Shown one piece after another: positions 1-10,800 of a stretch of DNA of 64,000 nucleotides. The first letter of the stretch is position 1. Each line of letters starts with the position of its first letter. The stretch lies in NCBI RefSeq assembly GCF_050947875.1, contig NW_027460340.1:37924-101923 (forward strand). The letters are read 5' to 3'. This DNA is from Dermacentor variabilis (Eukaryota; Arthropoda; Arachnida; Ixodida; Ixodidae). The translations under genes were made by a program, and so were the position numbers. The notes beneath the pieces are model-generated. The model was given only the letters and a program-made list of their open reading frames with translations, was not told where the DNA came from and made no database searches.

Positions 1-112
1 CCGCGCGAACTGAAGAGCTTAATTGAAAGTAAGGTATTATACATGATTTTCCATACCGCGAAGCGAGCCGCGCCAACCATTTACGGGAAACAGTAGCCGA
101 AAGCAGAGCTGG
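1..112 (+). repeat. Representative satellite monomer (phase reference)
   Basis: This is the first complete monomer and sets the numbering used elsewhere. Positions 1-11 are CpG-rich (CCGCGCGAAC then T or G). Positions 13-50 form an AT-rich core containing AGCTTAATTG, GTAAGG and GTATTATAC. Positions 51-78 are GC-rich with GCGAAGC at 58-64. Positions 80-95 include TTACGGGAAACAG, and 96-112 carry the AGCC[C/G]AAAG and AGAGCTGG segment. The common variable sites are 11 (G/T), 54 (T/C), 56 (G/C), 70 (G/A), 71 (C/T), 78 (C/T/A), 99 (C/G), 105 (A/T), 108 (G/T) and 111 (G/C). My consensus has 26 C and 30 G, that is 50% GC. This copy is the T11, C56, G70, G99 type. Confidence 0.95.
57..65 (+). other. 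GCGAAGC mini-hairpin motif (one per monomer)
   Basis: The nine bases CGCGAAGCG can fold as a three-base-pair stem (C-G, G-C, C-G) closed by a GAA loop. The core heptamer GCGAAGC is established in the DNA-structure literature as an exceptionally heat-stable mini-hairpin held by a sheared G-A pair. It recurs at the same monomer position along the whole array. The exceptions noticed are ACGAAGC (near 11,922, 16,961, 18,414, 21,771), GCGAAGT (near 26,587, 41,48x, 42,38x, 47,53x, 48,43x, 52,68x, 53,13x, 53,92x, 57,95x, 58,73x), a GCCAAGC change near 40,027 and 46,075, one TCGAAGC near 35,771 and one GCGAAGG near 62,425. Formation in vivo is inference. Confidence 0.75.
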
Positions 113-122
113 CCGCGCGAAC
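67..122 (+). repeat. Internal 11-bp direct repeat within the satellite
   Basis: GCCGCGCCAAC at 67-77 and GCCGCGCGAAC at 112-122 match at 10 of 11 bases in the same orientation, 45 bp apart start to start. The pair recurs in every monomer in which site 70 is G. It may be a relic of how the monomer was built from a shorter unit, or chance in a GC-rich stretch. Outside these 11 bases I could not align the two halves convincingly. Confidence 0.5.
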
Positions 123-2352
123 TGAAGAGCTTAATTGAAAGTAAGGTATTATACATGATTTTCCATAGCGCGAAGCGAGCCACGCCAACCATTTACGGGA
201 AACAGTAGCCGAAAGCAGAGCTGGCCGCGCGAACGGAAGAGCTTAATTGAAAGTAAGGTATTATACATGATTTTCCATACCGCGAAGCGAGCCACGCCAA
301 CTATTTACGGGAAACAGTAGCCCAAAGCAGAGCTGGCCGCGCGAACTGAAGAGCTTAATTGAAAGTAAGGTATTATACATGATTTTCCATAGCGCGAAGC
401 GAGCCACGCCAACCATTTACGGGAAACAGTACCCGAAAGCAGAGCTGGCCGCGCGAACGGAAGAGCTTAATTGAAAGTAAGGTATTATACATGATTTTCC
501 ATAGCGCGAAGCGAGCCACGCCAACCATTTACGGGAAACAGTAGCCGAAAGCAGAGCTGGCCGCGCGAACGGAAGAGCTTAATTGAAAGTAAGGTATTAT
601 ACATGATTTTCCATACCGCGAAGCGAGCCACGCCAACTATTTACGGGAAACAGTAGCCCAAAGCAGAGCTGGCCGCGCGAACTGAAGAGCTTAATTGAAA
701 GTAAGGTATTATACATGATTTTCCATACCGCGAAGCGAGCCACGCCAACTATTTACGGGAAACAGTAGCCCAAAGCAGAGCTGGCCGCGCGAACTGAAGA
801 GCTTAATTGAAAGTAAGGTATTATACATGATTTTCCATAGCGCGAAGCGAGCCACGCCAACCATTTACGGGAAACAGTACCCGAAAGCAGCGCTGGCCGC
901 GCGAACTGAAGAGCTTAATTGAAAGTAAGGTATTATACATGATTTTCCATAGCGCGAAGCGAGCCACGCCAACCATTTACGGGAAAGAGTAGCCCAAAGC
1001 AGAGCTCGCCGCGCGTACTGAAGAGCTTAATTGAAAGTAAGGTATTATACATGATTTTCCATACCGCGAAGCGAGCCGCGCCAACCATTTACGGGAAACA
1101 GTAGCCCAAAGCAGAGCTGGCCGCGCGAACGGAAGAGCTTAATTGAAAGTAAGGTATTATACATGATTTTCCATAGCGCGAAGCGAGCCGCGCCAACCAT
1201 TTACGGGAAACAGTAGCCGAAAGCAGAGCTGGCCGCGCGAACTGAAGAGCTTAATTGAAAGTAAGGTATTATACATGATTTTCCATAGCGCGAAGCGAGC
1301 CGCGCCAACCATTTACGGGAAACAGTAGCCGAAAGCAGAGCTGGCCGCGCGAACTGAAGAGCTTAATTGAAAGTAAGGTATTATACATGATTTTCCATAG
1401 CGCGAAGCGAGCCGTGCCAACCATTTACGGGAAACAGTAGCCGAATGCAGAGCTGGCCGCGCGAACTGAAGAGCTTAATTGAAAGTAAGGTATTATACAT
1501 GATTTTCCATAGCGCGAAGCGAGCCGTGCCAACCATTTACGGGAAACAGTAGCCGAAAGCAGAGCTGGCCGCGCGAACGGAAGAGCTTAATTGAAAGTAA
1601 GGTATTATACATGATTTTCCATAGCGCGAAGCGAGCCACGCCAACCATTTACGGGAAACAGTAGCCCAAAGCAGAGCTCGCCGCGCGAACTGAAGAGCTT
1701 AATTGAAAGTAAGGTATTATACATGATTTTCCATAGCGCGAAGCGAGCCGTGCCAACCATTTACGGGAAACAGTAGCCGAAAGCAGAGCTGGCCGCGCGA
1801 ACGGAAGAGCTTAATTGAAAGTAAGGTATTATACATGATTTTCCATAGCGCGAAGCGAGCCACGCCAACCATTTACGGGAAACAGTAGCCGAAAGCAGAG
1901 CTGGCCGCGCGAACGGAAGAGCTTAATTGAAAGTAAGGTATTATACATGATTTTCCATAGCGCGAAGCGAGCCACGCCAACCATTTACGGGAAACAGTAG
2001 CCGAAAGCAGAGCTGGCCGCGCGAACGGAAGAGCTTAATTGAAAGTAAGGTATTATACATGATTTTCCATAGCGCGAAGCGAGCCACGCCAACCATTTAC
2101 GGGAAATAGTAGCCCAAAGCAGAGCTCGCCGCGCGAAATGAAGAGCTTAATTGAAAGTAAGGTATTATACATGATTTTCCATAGCGCGAAGCGAGCCGTG
2201 CCAACATTTTACGGGAAACAGTAGCCGAAAGCAGAGCTGGCCGCGCGAACTGAAGAGCTTAATTGAAAGTAACGTATTATACATGATTTTCCATAGCGCG
2301 AAGCGAGCCACGCCAACCATTTACGGGAAACAGTAGCCCAAAGCAGAGCTGG

Positions 2353-3312
2353 CCGCGCGAACTGAAGAGCTTAATTGAAAGTAAGGTATTATACATGATT
2401 TTCCATACCGCGAAGCGAGCCGCGCCAACCATTTACGGGAAACAGTAGCCGAAAGCAGAGCTGGCCGCGCGAACTGAAGAGCTTAATTGAAAGTAAGGTA
2501 TTATACATGATTTTCCATAGCGCGAAGCGAGCCACGCCAACCATTTACGGGAAACAGTAGCCGAAAGCAGAGCTGGCCGCGCGAACGGAAGAGCTTAATT
2601 GAAAGTAAGGTATTATACATGATTTTCCATACCGCGAAGCGAGCCACGCCAACTATTTACGGGAAACAGTAGCCCAAAGCAGAGCTGGCCGCGCGAACTG
2701 AAGAGCTTAATTGAAAGTAAGGTATTATACATGATTTTCCATAGCGCGAAGCGAGCCACGCCAACCATTTACGGGAAACAGTACCCGAAAGCAGAGCTGG
2801 CCGCGCGAACGGAAGAGCTTAATTGAAAGTAAGGTATTATACATGATTTTCCATAGCGCGAAGCGAGCCACGCCAACCATTTACGGGAAACAGTAGCCGA
2901 AAGCAGAGCTGGCCGCGCGAACGGAAGAGCTTAATTGAAAGTAAGGTATTATACATGATTTTCCATACCGCGAAGCGAGCCACGCCAACTATTTACGGGA
3001 AACAGTAGCCCAAAGCAGAGCTGGCCGCGCGAACTGAAGAGCTTAATTGAAAGTAAGGTATTATACATGATTTTCCATACCGCGAAGCGAGCCACGCCAA
3101 CTATTTACGGGAAACAGTAGCCCAAAGCAGAGCTGGCCGCGCGAACTGAAGAGCTTAATTGAAAGTAAGGTATTATACATGATTTTCCATAGCGCGAAGC
3201 GAGCCACGCCAACCATTTACGGGAAACAGTACCCGAAAGCAGCGCTGGCCGCGCGAACTGAAGAGCTTAATTGAAAGTAAGGTATTATACATGATTTTCC
3301 ATAGCGCGAAGC
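2353..3312. repeat. Copy 2 of the 2,352-bp-spaced block
   Basis: This segment repeats the monomer order of bases 1-960, including the AACTATTT and GTACCCGAAAG types and the single AGCGCTGG variant at 3,241. The region between the copies (about 960-2,352) holds other monomer types, for example GCCGTGCC and CCGAATGCAG near 1,443 that reappear near 8,157 and 13,196. Confidence 0.75.
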
Positions 3313-4059
3313 GAGCCACGCCAACCATTTACGGGAAACAGTAGCCGAAAGCAGAGCTGGCCGCGCGAACGGAAGAGCTTAATTGAAAGTAAGGTATTAT
3401 ACATGATTTTCCATACCGCGAAGCGAGCCACGCCAACTATTTACGGGAAACAGTAGCCCAAAGCAGAGGTGGCCGCGCGAACTGAAGAGCTTAATTGAAA
3501 GTAAGGTATTATACATGATTTTCCATAGCGCGAAGCGAGCCGCGCCGACCATTTACGGGAAACAGTAGCCGAAAGCAGAGCTGGCCGCGCGAACGGAAGA
3601 GCTTAATTGAAAGTAAGGTATTATACATGATTTTCCATAGCGCGAAGCGAGCCGCGCCAACCATTTACGGGAAACAGTAGCCCAAAGCAGAGCTGGCCGC
3701 GCGAACGGAAGAGCTTAATTGAAAGTAAGGTATTATACATGATTTTCCATACCGCGAAGCGAGCCACGCCAACCATTTACGGGAAACAGTAGCCGAAAGC
3801 AGAGCTGGCCGCGCGAACGGAAGAGCTTAATTGAAAGTAAGGTATTATACATGATTTTCCATACCGCGAAGCGAGCCACGCCAACCATTTACGGGAAACA
3901 GTAGCCCAAAGCAGAGCTGGCCGCGCGAACGGAAGAGCTTAATTGAAAGTAAGGTATTATACATGATTTTCCATAGTGCGAAGCGAGCCGCGCCGACCAT
4001 TTACGGGAAACAGTAGCCGAAAGCAGAGCTGGCCGCGCGAACGGAAGAGCTTAATTGAA

Positions 4060-5960
4060 AGTAAGGTATTATACATGATTTTCCATACCGCGAAGCGAGC
4101 CACGCCAACCATTTACGGGAAACAGTAGCCGAAAGCAGAGCTGGCCGCGCAAACTGAAGAGCTTAATTGAAAGTAAGGTATTATACATGATTTTCCATAG
4201 CGCGAAGCGAGCCGCGCCAACCATTTACGGGAAACAGTAGCCGAAAGCAGAGCTGGCCGCGCGAACGGAAGAGCTTAATTGAAAGTAAGGTATTATACAT
4301 GATTTTCCATAGCGCGAAGCGAGCCGCGCCAACCATTTACGGGAAACAGTAGCCCAAAGCAGAGCTGGCCGCGCGAACTGAAGAGCTTAATTGAAAGTAA
4401 GGTATTATACATGATTTTCCATAGCGCGAAGCGAGCCGCGCCAACCATTTACGGGAAACAGTAGCCGAAAGCAGAGCTGGCCGCGCGAACGGAAGAGCTT
4501 AATTGAAAGTAAGGTATTATACATGATTTTCCATACCGCGAAGCGAGCCACGCCAACCATTTACGGGAAACAGTAGCAAGCAGAGGTGGCCGCGCGAACG
4601 GAAGAGCTTAATTGAAAGTAAGGTATTATACATGATTTTCCATAGCGCGAAGCGAGCCGCGCCAACCATTTACGGGAAACAGTAGCCGAAAGCAGAGCTG
4701 GCCGCGCGAACGGAAGAGCTTAATTGAAAGTAAGGTATTATACATGATTTTCCATAGCGCGAAGCGAGCCGCGCCAACCATTTACGGGAAACAGTAGCCC
4801 TAAGCAGAGCTGGCCGCGCGAACTGAAGAGCTTAATTGAAAGTAAGGTATTATACATGATTTTCCATAGCGCGAAGCGAGCCGTGCCAACATTTTACGGG
4901 AAACAGTAGCCGAAAGCAGAGCTGGCCGCGCGAACTGAAGAGCTTAATTGAAAGTAAGGTATTATACATGATTTTCCATAGCGCGAAGCGAGCCGCGCCA
5001 ACCATTTACGGGAAACAGTAGCCCAAAGCAGAGCTGGCCGCGCGAACTGAAAAGCTTAATTGAAAGTAAGGTATAATACATGATTTTCCATACCGCGAAG
5101 CGAGCCGCGCCAACCATTTACGGGAAACAGTAGCCGAAAGCAGAGCTGGCCGCGCGAACTGAAGAGCTTAATTGAAAGTAAGGTATTATACATGATTTTC
5201 CATAGCGCGAAGCGAGCCACGCCAACCATTTACGGGAAACAGTAGCCGAAAGCAGAGCTGGCCGCGCGAACGGAAGAGCTTAATTGAAAGTAAGGTATTA
5301 TACAAGATTTTCCATAGCGCGAAGCGAGCCGCGCCAACCATTTACGGGAAACAGTAGCCCAAAGCAGAGCTGGCCGCGCGAACTGAAGAGCTTAATTGAA
5401 AGTAAGGTATTATACATGATTTTCCATAGCGCGAAGCGAGCCACGCCAACCATTTACGGGAAACAGTAGCCCAAAGCAGAGCTCGCCGCGCGAACTGAAG
5501 AGCTTAATTGAAAGTAAGGTATTATACATGATTTTCCATACCGCGAAGCGAGCCGCGCCAACCATTTACGGGAAACAGTAGCCCAAAGCAGAGCTGGCCG
5601 CGCGAACGGAAGAGCTTAATTGAAAGTAAGGTATTATACATGATTTTCCATAGCGCGAAGCGAGCCGCGCCAACCATTTACGGGAAACAGTAGCCGAAAG
5701 CAGAGCTGGCAGCGCGAACGGAAGAGCTTAATTGAAAGTAAGGTATTATACATGATTTTCCATAGCGCGAAGCGAGCCACGCCAACCATTTACGGGAAAC
5801 AGTAGCCCAAAGCAGAGCTCGCCGCGCGTACTGAAGAGCTTAATTGAAAGTAAGGTATTATACATGATTTTCCATACCGCGAAGCGAGCCGCGCCAACCA
5901 TTTACGGGAAACAGTAGCCCAAAGCAGAGCTGGCCGCGCGAACGGAAGAGCTTAATTGAA
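4060..5960. repeat. 1,901-bp tandem duplication, copy 1 (17 monomers)
   Basis: Seventeen monomers, one carrying a 3-bp deletion (17 x 112 - 3 = 1,901), are repeated immediately downstream. Ordered markers are GCGCAAACTG at 4,147, CAGTAGCAAG at 4,571, AGCCCTAAGC at 4,796, TGAAAAGCTT with GTATAATAC near 5,048-5,078, and TACAAGATTT at 5,301. Each has a partner 1,901 bp later. The monomer before the start (CATAGTGCG at about 3,975) has no partner, which places the left edge near 4,060. Confidence 0.85.
4571..4592 (+). repeat. Monomer with 3-bp deletion (family marker)
   Basis: The usual CAGTAGCC[C/G]AAAGCAGAG is shortened by three bases to CAGTAGCAAGCAGAG, followed by GTGG instead of CTGG. The identical lesion occurs at 6,472, 18,115 and 19,680. 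A single deletion event spread by duplication explains all four, because flanking monomers are also shared. It serves as a tag for tracing the amplification history of domain A. Confidence 0.9.
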
Positions 5961-7861
5961 AGTAAGGTATTATACATGATTTTCCATACCGCGAAGCGAG
6001 CCACGCCAACCATTTACGGGAAACAGTAGCCGAAAGCAGAGCTGGCCGCGCAAACTGAAGAGCTTAATTGAAAGTAAGGTATTATACATGATTTTCCATA
6101 GCGCGAAGCGAGCCGCGCCAACCATTTACGGGAAACAGTAGCCGAAAGCAGAGCTGGCCGCGCGAACGGAAGAGCTTAATTGAAAGTAAGGTATTATACA
6201 TGATTTTCCATAGCGCGAAGCGAGCCGCGCCAACCATTTACGGGAAACAGTAGCCCAAAGCAGAGCTGGCCGCGCGAACTGAAGAGCTTAATTGAAAGTA
6301 AGGTATTATACATGATTTTCCATAGCGCGAAGCGAGCCGCGCCAACCATTTACGGGAAACAGTAGCCGAAAGCAGAGCTGGCCGCGCGAACGGAAGAGCT
6401 TAATTGAAAGTAAGGTATTATACATGATTTTCCATACCGCGAAGCGAGCCACGCCAACCATTTACGGGAAACAGTAGCAAGCAGAGGTGGCCGCGCGAAC
6501 GGAAGAGCTTAATTGAAAGTAAGGTATTATACATGATTTTCCATAGCGCGAAGCGAGCCGCGCCAACCATTTACGGGAAACAGTAGCCGAAAGCAGAGCT
6601 GGCCGCGCGAACGGAAGAGCTTAATTGAAAGTAAGGTATTATACATGATTTTCCATAGCGCGAAGCGAGCCGCGCCAACCATTTACGGGAAACAGTAGCC
6701 CTAAGCAGAGCTGGCCGCGCGAACTGAAGAGCTTAATTGAAAGTAAGGTATTATACATGATTTTCCATAGCGCGAAGCGAGCCGTGCCAACATTTTACGG
6801 GAAACAGTAGCCGAAAGCAGAGCTGGCCGCGCGAACTGAAGAGCTTAATTGAAAGTAAGGTATTATACATGATTTTCCATAGCGCGAAGCGAGCCGCGCC
6901 AACCATTTACGGGAAACAGTAGCCCAAAGCAGAGCTGGCCGCGCGAACTGAAAAGCTTAATTGAAAGTAAGGTATAATACATGATTTTCCATACCGCGAA
7001 GCGAGCCGCGCCAACCATTTACGGGAAACAGTAGCCGAAAGCAGAGCTGGCCGCGCGAACTGAAGAGCTTAATTGAAAGTAAGGTATTATACATGATTTT
7101 CCATAGCGCGAAGCGAGCCACGCCAACCATTTACGGGAAACAGTAGCCGAAAGCAGAGCTTGCCGCGCGAACGGAAGAGCTTAATTGAAAGTAAGGTATT
7201 ATACAAGATTTTCCATAGCGCGAAGCGAGCCGCGCCAACCATTTACGGGAAACAGTAGCCCAAAGCAGAGCTGGCCGCGCGAACTGAAGAGCTTAATTGA
7301 AAGTAAGGTATTATACATGATTTTCCATAGCGCGAAGCGAGCCACGCCAACCATTTACGGGAAACAGTAGCCCAAAGCAGAGCTCGCCGCGCGAACTGAA
7401 GAGCTTAATTGAAAGTAAGGTATTATACATGATTTTCCATACCGCGAAGCGAGCCGCGCCAACCATTTACGGGAAACAGTAGCCCAAAGCAGAGCTGGCC
7501 GCGCGAACGGAAGAGCTTAATTGAAAGTAAGGTATTATACATGATTTTCCATAGCGCGAAGCGAGCCGCGCCAACCATTTACGGGAAACAGTAGCCGAAA
7601 GCAGAGCTGGCAGCGCGAACGGAAGAGCTTAATTGAAAGTAAGGTATTATACATGATTTTCCATAGCGCGAAGCGAGCCACGCCAACCATTTACGGGAAA
7701 CAGTAGCCCAAAGCAGAGCTCGCCGCGCGTACTGAAGAGCTTAATTGAAAGTAAGGTATTATACATGATTTTCCATACCGCGAAGCGAGCCGCGCCAACC
7801 ATTTACGGGAAACAGTAGCCCAAAGCAGAGCTGGCCGCGCGAACGGAAGAGCTTAATTGAA
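5961..7861. repeat. 1,901-bp tandem duplication, copy 2
   Basis: This copy follows copy 1 directly and carries all its markers at +1,901 (CAGTAGCAAG at 6,472, TACAAGATTT at 7,202). The only substitution I noticed between the copies is AGCTTGCC near 7,159 where copy 1 has AGCTGGCC. That near-identity indicates a recent event. Past 7,861 the monomer order no longer follows copy 1. Confidence 0.85.
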
Positions 7862-10800
7862 AGTAAGGTATTATACATGATTTTCCATAGCGCGAAGCGA
7901 GCCGCGCCAACCATTTACGGGAAACAGTAGCCGAAAGCAGAGCTGGCCGCGCGAACTGAAGAGCTTAATTGAAAGTAAGGTATTATACATGATTTTCCAT
8001 AGCGCGAAGCGAGCCGCGCCAACCATTTACGGGAAACAGTAGCCGAAAGCAGAGCTGGCCGCGCGAACTGAAGAGCTTAATTGAAAGTAAGGTATTATAC
8101 ATGATTTTCCATAGCGCGAAGCGAGCCGTGCCAACCATTTACGGGAAACAGTAGCCGAATGCAGAGCTGGCCGCGCGAACTGAAGAGCTTAATTGAAAGT
8201 AAGGTATTATACATGATTTTCCATAGCGCGAAGCGAGCCGTGCCAACCATTTACGGGAAACAGTAGCCGAAAGCAGAGCTGGCCGCGCGAACGGAAGAGC
8301 TTAATTGAAAGTAAGGTATTATACATGATTTTCCATAGCGCGAAGCGAGCCACGCCAACCATTTACGGGAAACAGTAGCCCAAAGCAGAGCTGGCCGCGC
8401 GAACTGAAGAGCTTAATTGAAAGTAAGGTATTATACATGATTTTCCATAGCGCGAAGCGAGCCGTGCCAACCATTTACGGGAAACAGTAGCCGAAAGCAG
8501 AGCTGGCCGCGCGAACTGAAGAGCTTAATTGAAAGTAACGTATTATACATGATTTTCCATAGCGCGAAGCGAGCCGCGCCAACCATTTACGGGAAACAGT
8601 AGCCCAAAGCAGAGCTGGCCGCGCGAACTGAAGAGCTTAATTGAAAGTAAGGTATTATACATGATTTTCCATACCGCGAAGCGAGCCGCGCCAACCATTT
8701 ACGGGAAACAGTAGCCGAAAGCAGAGCTGGCCGCGCGAACTGAAGAGCTTAATTGAAAGTAAGGTATTATACATGATTTTCCATAGCGCGAAGCGAGCCA
8801 CGCCAACCATTTACGGGAAACAGTAGCCGAAAGCAGAGCTGGCCGCGCGAACGGAAGAGCTTAATTGAAAGTAAGGTATTATACATGATTTTCCATAGCG
8901 CGAAGCGAGCCACGCCAACCATTTACGGGAAACAGTAGCCGAAAGCAGAGCTCGCCGCACGAACGGAAGAGCTTAATTGAAAGTAAGGTATTATACATGA
9001 TTTTCCATAGCGCGAAGCGAGCCACGCCAACCATTTACGGAAAACAGTAGCCCAAAGCAGAGCTCGCCGCACGAACTGAAGAGCTTAATTGAAAGTAAGG
9101 TATTATACATGATTTTCCATACCGCGAAGCGAGCCGCGCCAACCATTTACGGGAAACAGTAGCCCAAAGCAGAGCTGGCCGCGCGAACGGAAGAGCTTAA
9201 TTGAAAGTAAGGTATTATACATGATTTTCCATAGCGCGAAGCGAGCCGCGCCAACCATTTACGGGAAACAGTAGCCCAAAGCAGAGCTGGCCGCGCGAAC
9301 GGAAGAGCTTAATTGAAAGTAAGGTATTATACATGATTTCCATAGCGCGAAGCGAGCCACGCCAACCATTTACGGGAAACAGTAGCCCAAAGCAGAGCTC
9401 GCCGCGCGAACTGAAGAGCTTAATTGAAAGTAAGCTATTATACATGATTTTCCATAGCGCGAAGCGAGCCGTGCCAACATTTTACGGGAAACAGTAGCCG
9501 AAAGCAGAGCTGGCCGCGCGAACTGAAGAGCTTAATTGAAGGTAAGGTATTATACATGATTTTCCATAGCGCGAAGCGAGCCGCGCCAACCATTTACGGG
9601 AAACAGTAGCCCAGAGCAGAGCTGGCCGCGCGAACTGAAGAGCTTAATTGAAAGTAAGGTATTATACATGATTTTCCATACCGCGAAGCGAGCCGCGCCA
9701 ACCATTTACGGGAAACAGTAGCCGAAAGCAGAGCTGGCTGCGCGAACTGAAGAGCTTAATTGAAAGTAAGGTATTATACATGATTTTCCATAGCGCGAAG
9801 CGAGCCACGCCAACCATTTACGGGATACAGTAGCCCAAAGCAGAGCTGGCCGCGCGAACGGAAGAGCTTAATTGAAAGTAAGGTATTATACATGATTTTC
9901 CATACCGCGAAGCGAGCCGCGCCAACCATTTACGGGAAACAGTAGCCGAAAGCAGAGCTGGCCGCGCGAACTGAGGAGCTTAATTGAAAGTAAGGTATTA
10001 TACATGATTTTCCATAGCGCGAAGCGAGCCACGCCAACCATTTACGGGAAACAGTAGCCGAAAGCAGAGCTGGCCGCGCGAACGGAAGAGCTTAATTGAA
10101 AGTAAGGTATTATACATGATTTTCCATAGCGCGAAGCGAACCACGCCAACCATTTACGGGAAACAGTAGCCGAAAGCAGAGCTCGCCGCGCGAACGGAAG
10201 AGCTTAATTGAAAGTAAGGTATTATACATGATTTTCCATAGCGCGAAGCGAGCCACGCCAACCATTTACGGAAAACAGTAGCCCAAAGCAGAGCTCGCCG
10301 CGCGAACTGAAGAGCTTAATTGAAAGTAAGGTATTATACATGATTTTCCATACCGCGAAGCGAGCCGCGCCAACCATTTACGGGAAACAATAGCCCAAAG
10401 CAGAGCTGGCCGCGCGAACGGAAGAGCTTAATTGAAAGTAAGGTATTATACATGATTTTCCATAGCGCGAAGCGAGCCGCGCCAACCATTTACGGGAAAC
10501 AGTAGCCCAAAGCAGAGCTGGCCGCGCGAACGGAAGAGCTTAATTGAAAGTAAGGTATTATACATGATTTTCCATAGCGCGAAGCGAGCCACGCCAACCA
10601 TTTACGGGAAACAGTAGCCCAAAGCAGAGCTCGCCGCGCGAACTGAAGAGCTTAATTGAAAGTAAGGTATTATACATGATTTTCCATAGCGCGAAGCGAG
10701 CCGTGCCAACATTTTACGGATAACAGTAGCCGAAAGCAGAGCTGGCCGCGCGAACTGAAGAGCTTAATTGAAAGTAAGGTATTATACATGATTTCCCATA

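Larger units (their letters stand above)
1..960. repeat. Copy 1 of a 2,352-bp-spaced block (left end truncated)
   Basis: The order of monomer types from base 1 to about 960 is reproduced at 2,353-3,312, an offset of exactly 21 monomers. Markers in the same order are the AACTATTT monomers (near 297, 634, 746), GTACCCGAAAG monomers (near 429, 877) and the CAGCGCTGG variant at 888. After about 960 the two copies diverge (GGGAAAGAG and CGCGTACTG here, not in copy 2). The block probably extends upstream of the window. Confidence 0.75.

Noticed and set aside
1..6. CGCGCG tract as Z-DNA former
   Set aside because: Six alternating bases are too short to make a credible claim without a computed or measured transition.
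38..43. TATAAT on the reverse strand (GTATAATACC) resembling a bacterial -10 box
   Set aside because: There is no -35 partner at correct spacing and no gene downstream, and the array is of eukaryotic satellite type. It occurs in every monomer as part of the AT core.
29..56. Splice-like pair: GTAAGG donor and TTTTCCATAG acceptor in each monomer
   Set aside because: Within a monomer the gap is only 28 bp, too short for an intron, and there are no exons. Such short motifs are expected by chance.
78..90. CENP-B box-like CGGGA in TTTACGGGAAAC
   Set aside because: The required TTCG and the A three bases before CGGG are missing on this strand and I saw no match on the other. Only the CGGGA half is shared.
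47..90. TTTCC ... GGAAA inverted repeat that could frame a cruciform around the GCGAAGC hairpin
   Set aside because: The arms are only 5 bp with over 30 bp between them, which is within chance expectation.
1..124. RNA polymerase III internal promoter (GTTCG core of a B box on the reverse strand, TGGTTGG as an A box)
   Set aside because: Only 5 of about 9 fixed B-box positions match and the A box is poor. No tRNA-like fold, oligo-T terminator or poly-A tail accompanies it, so a SINE origin is not supported.
5284..5469. Short forward frame (61 codons), also at 7,185, 36,184, 53,095 and 57,909
   Set aside because: It opens only where a variant (TACAAGATT or TACATTATT) removes the TGA in CATGATT. 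It lies wholly inside satellite monomers, has no family resemblance, and repeats because the DNA block is duplicated.
9215..9445. Reverse-strand frames of 62-88 codons (also at 14,254, 24,259, 24,440, 37,878, 38,214, 43,926, 44,262, 53,937, 58,751, 63,454, 63,635)
   Set aside because: Each crosses two or three monomers where a 1-bp indel or a CCATTAACGGG-type change shifts or removes a stop. The peptides are the same repeat read in different frames, with no start context, domain or coding bias. Identical pairs reflect segmental duplication of DNA.
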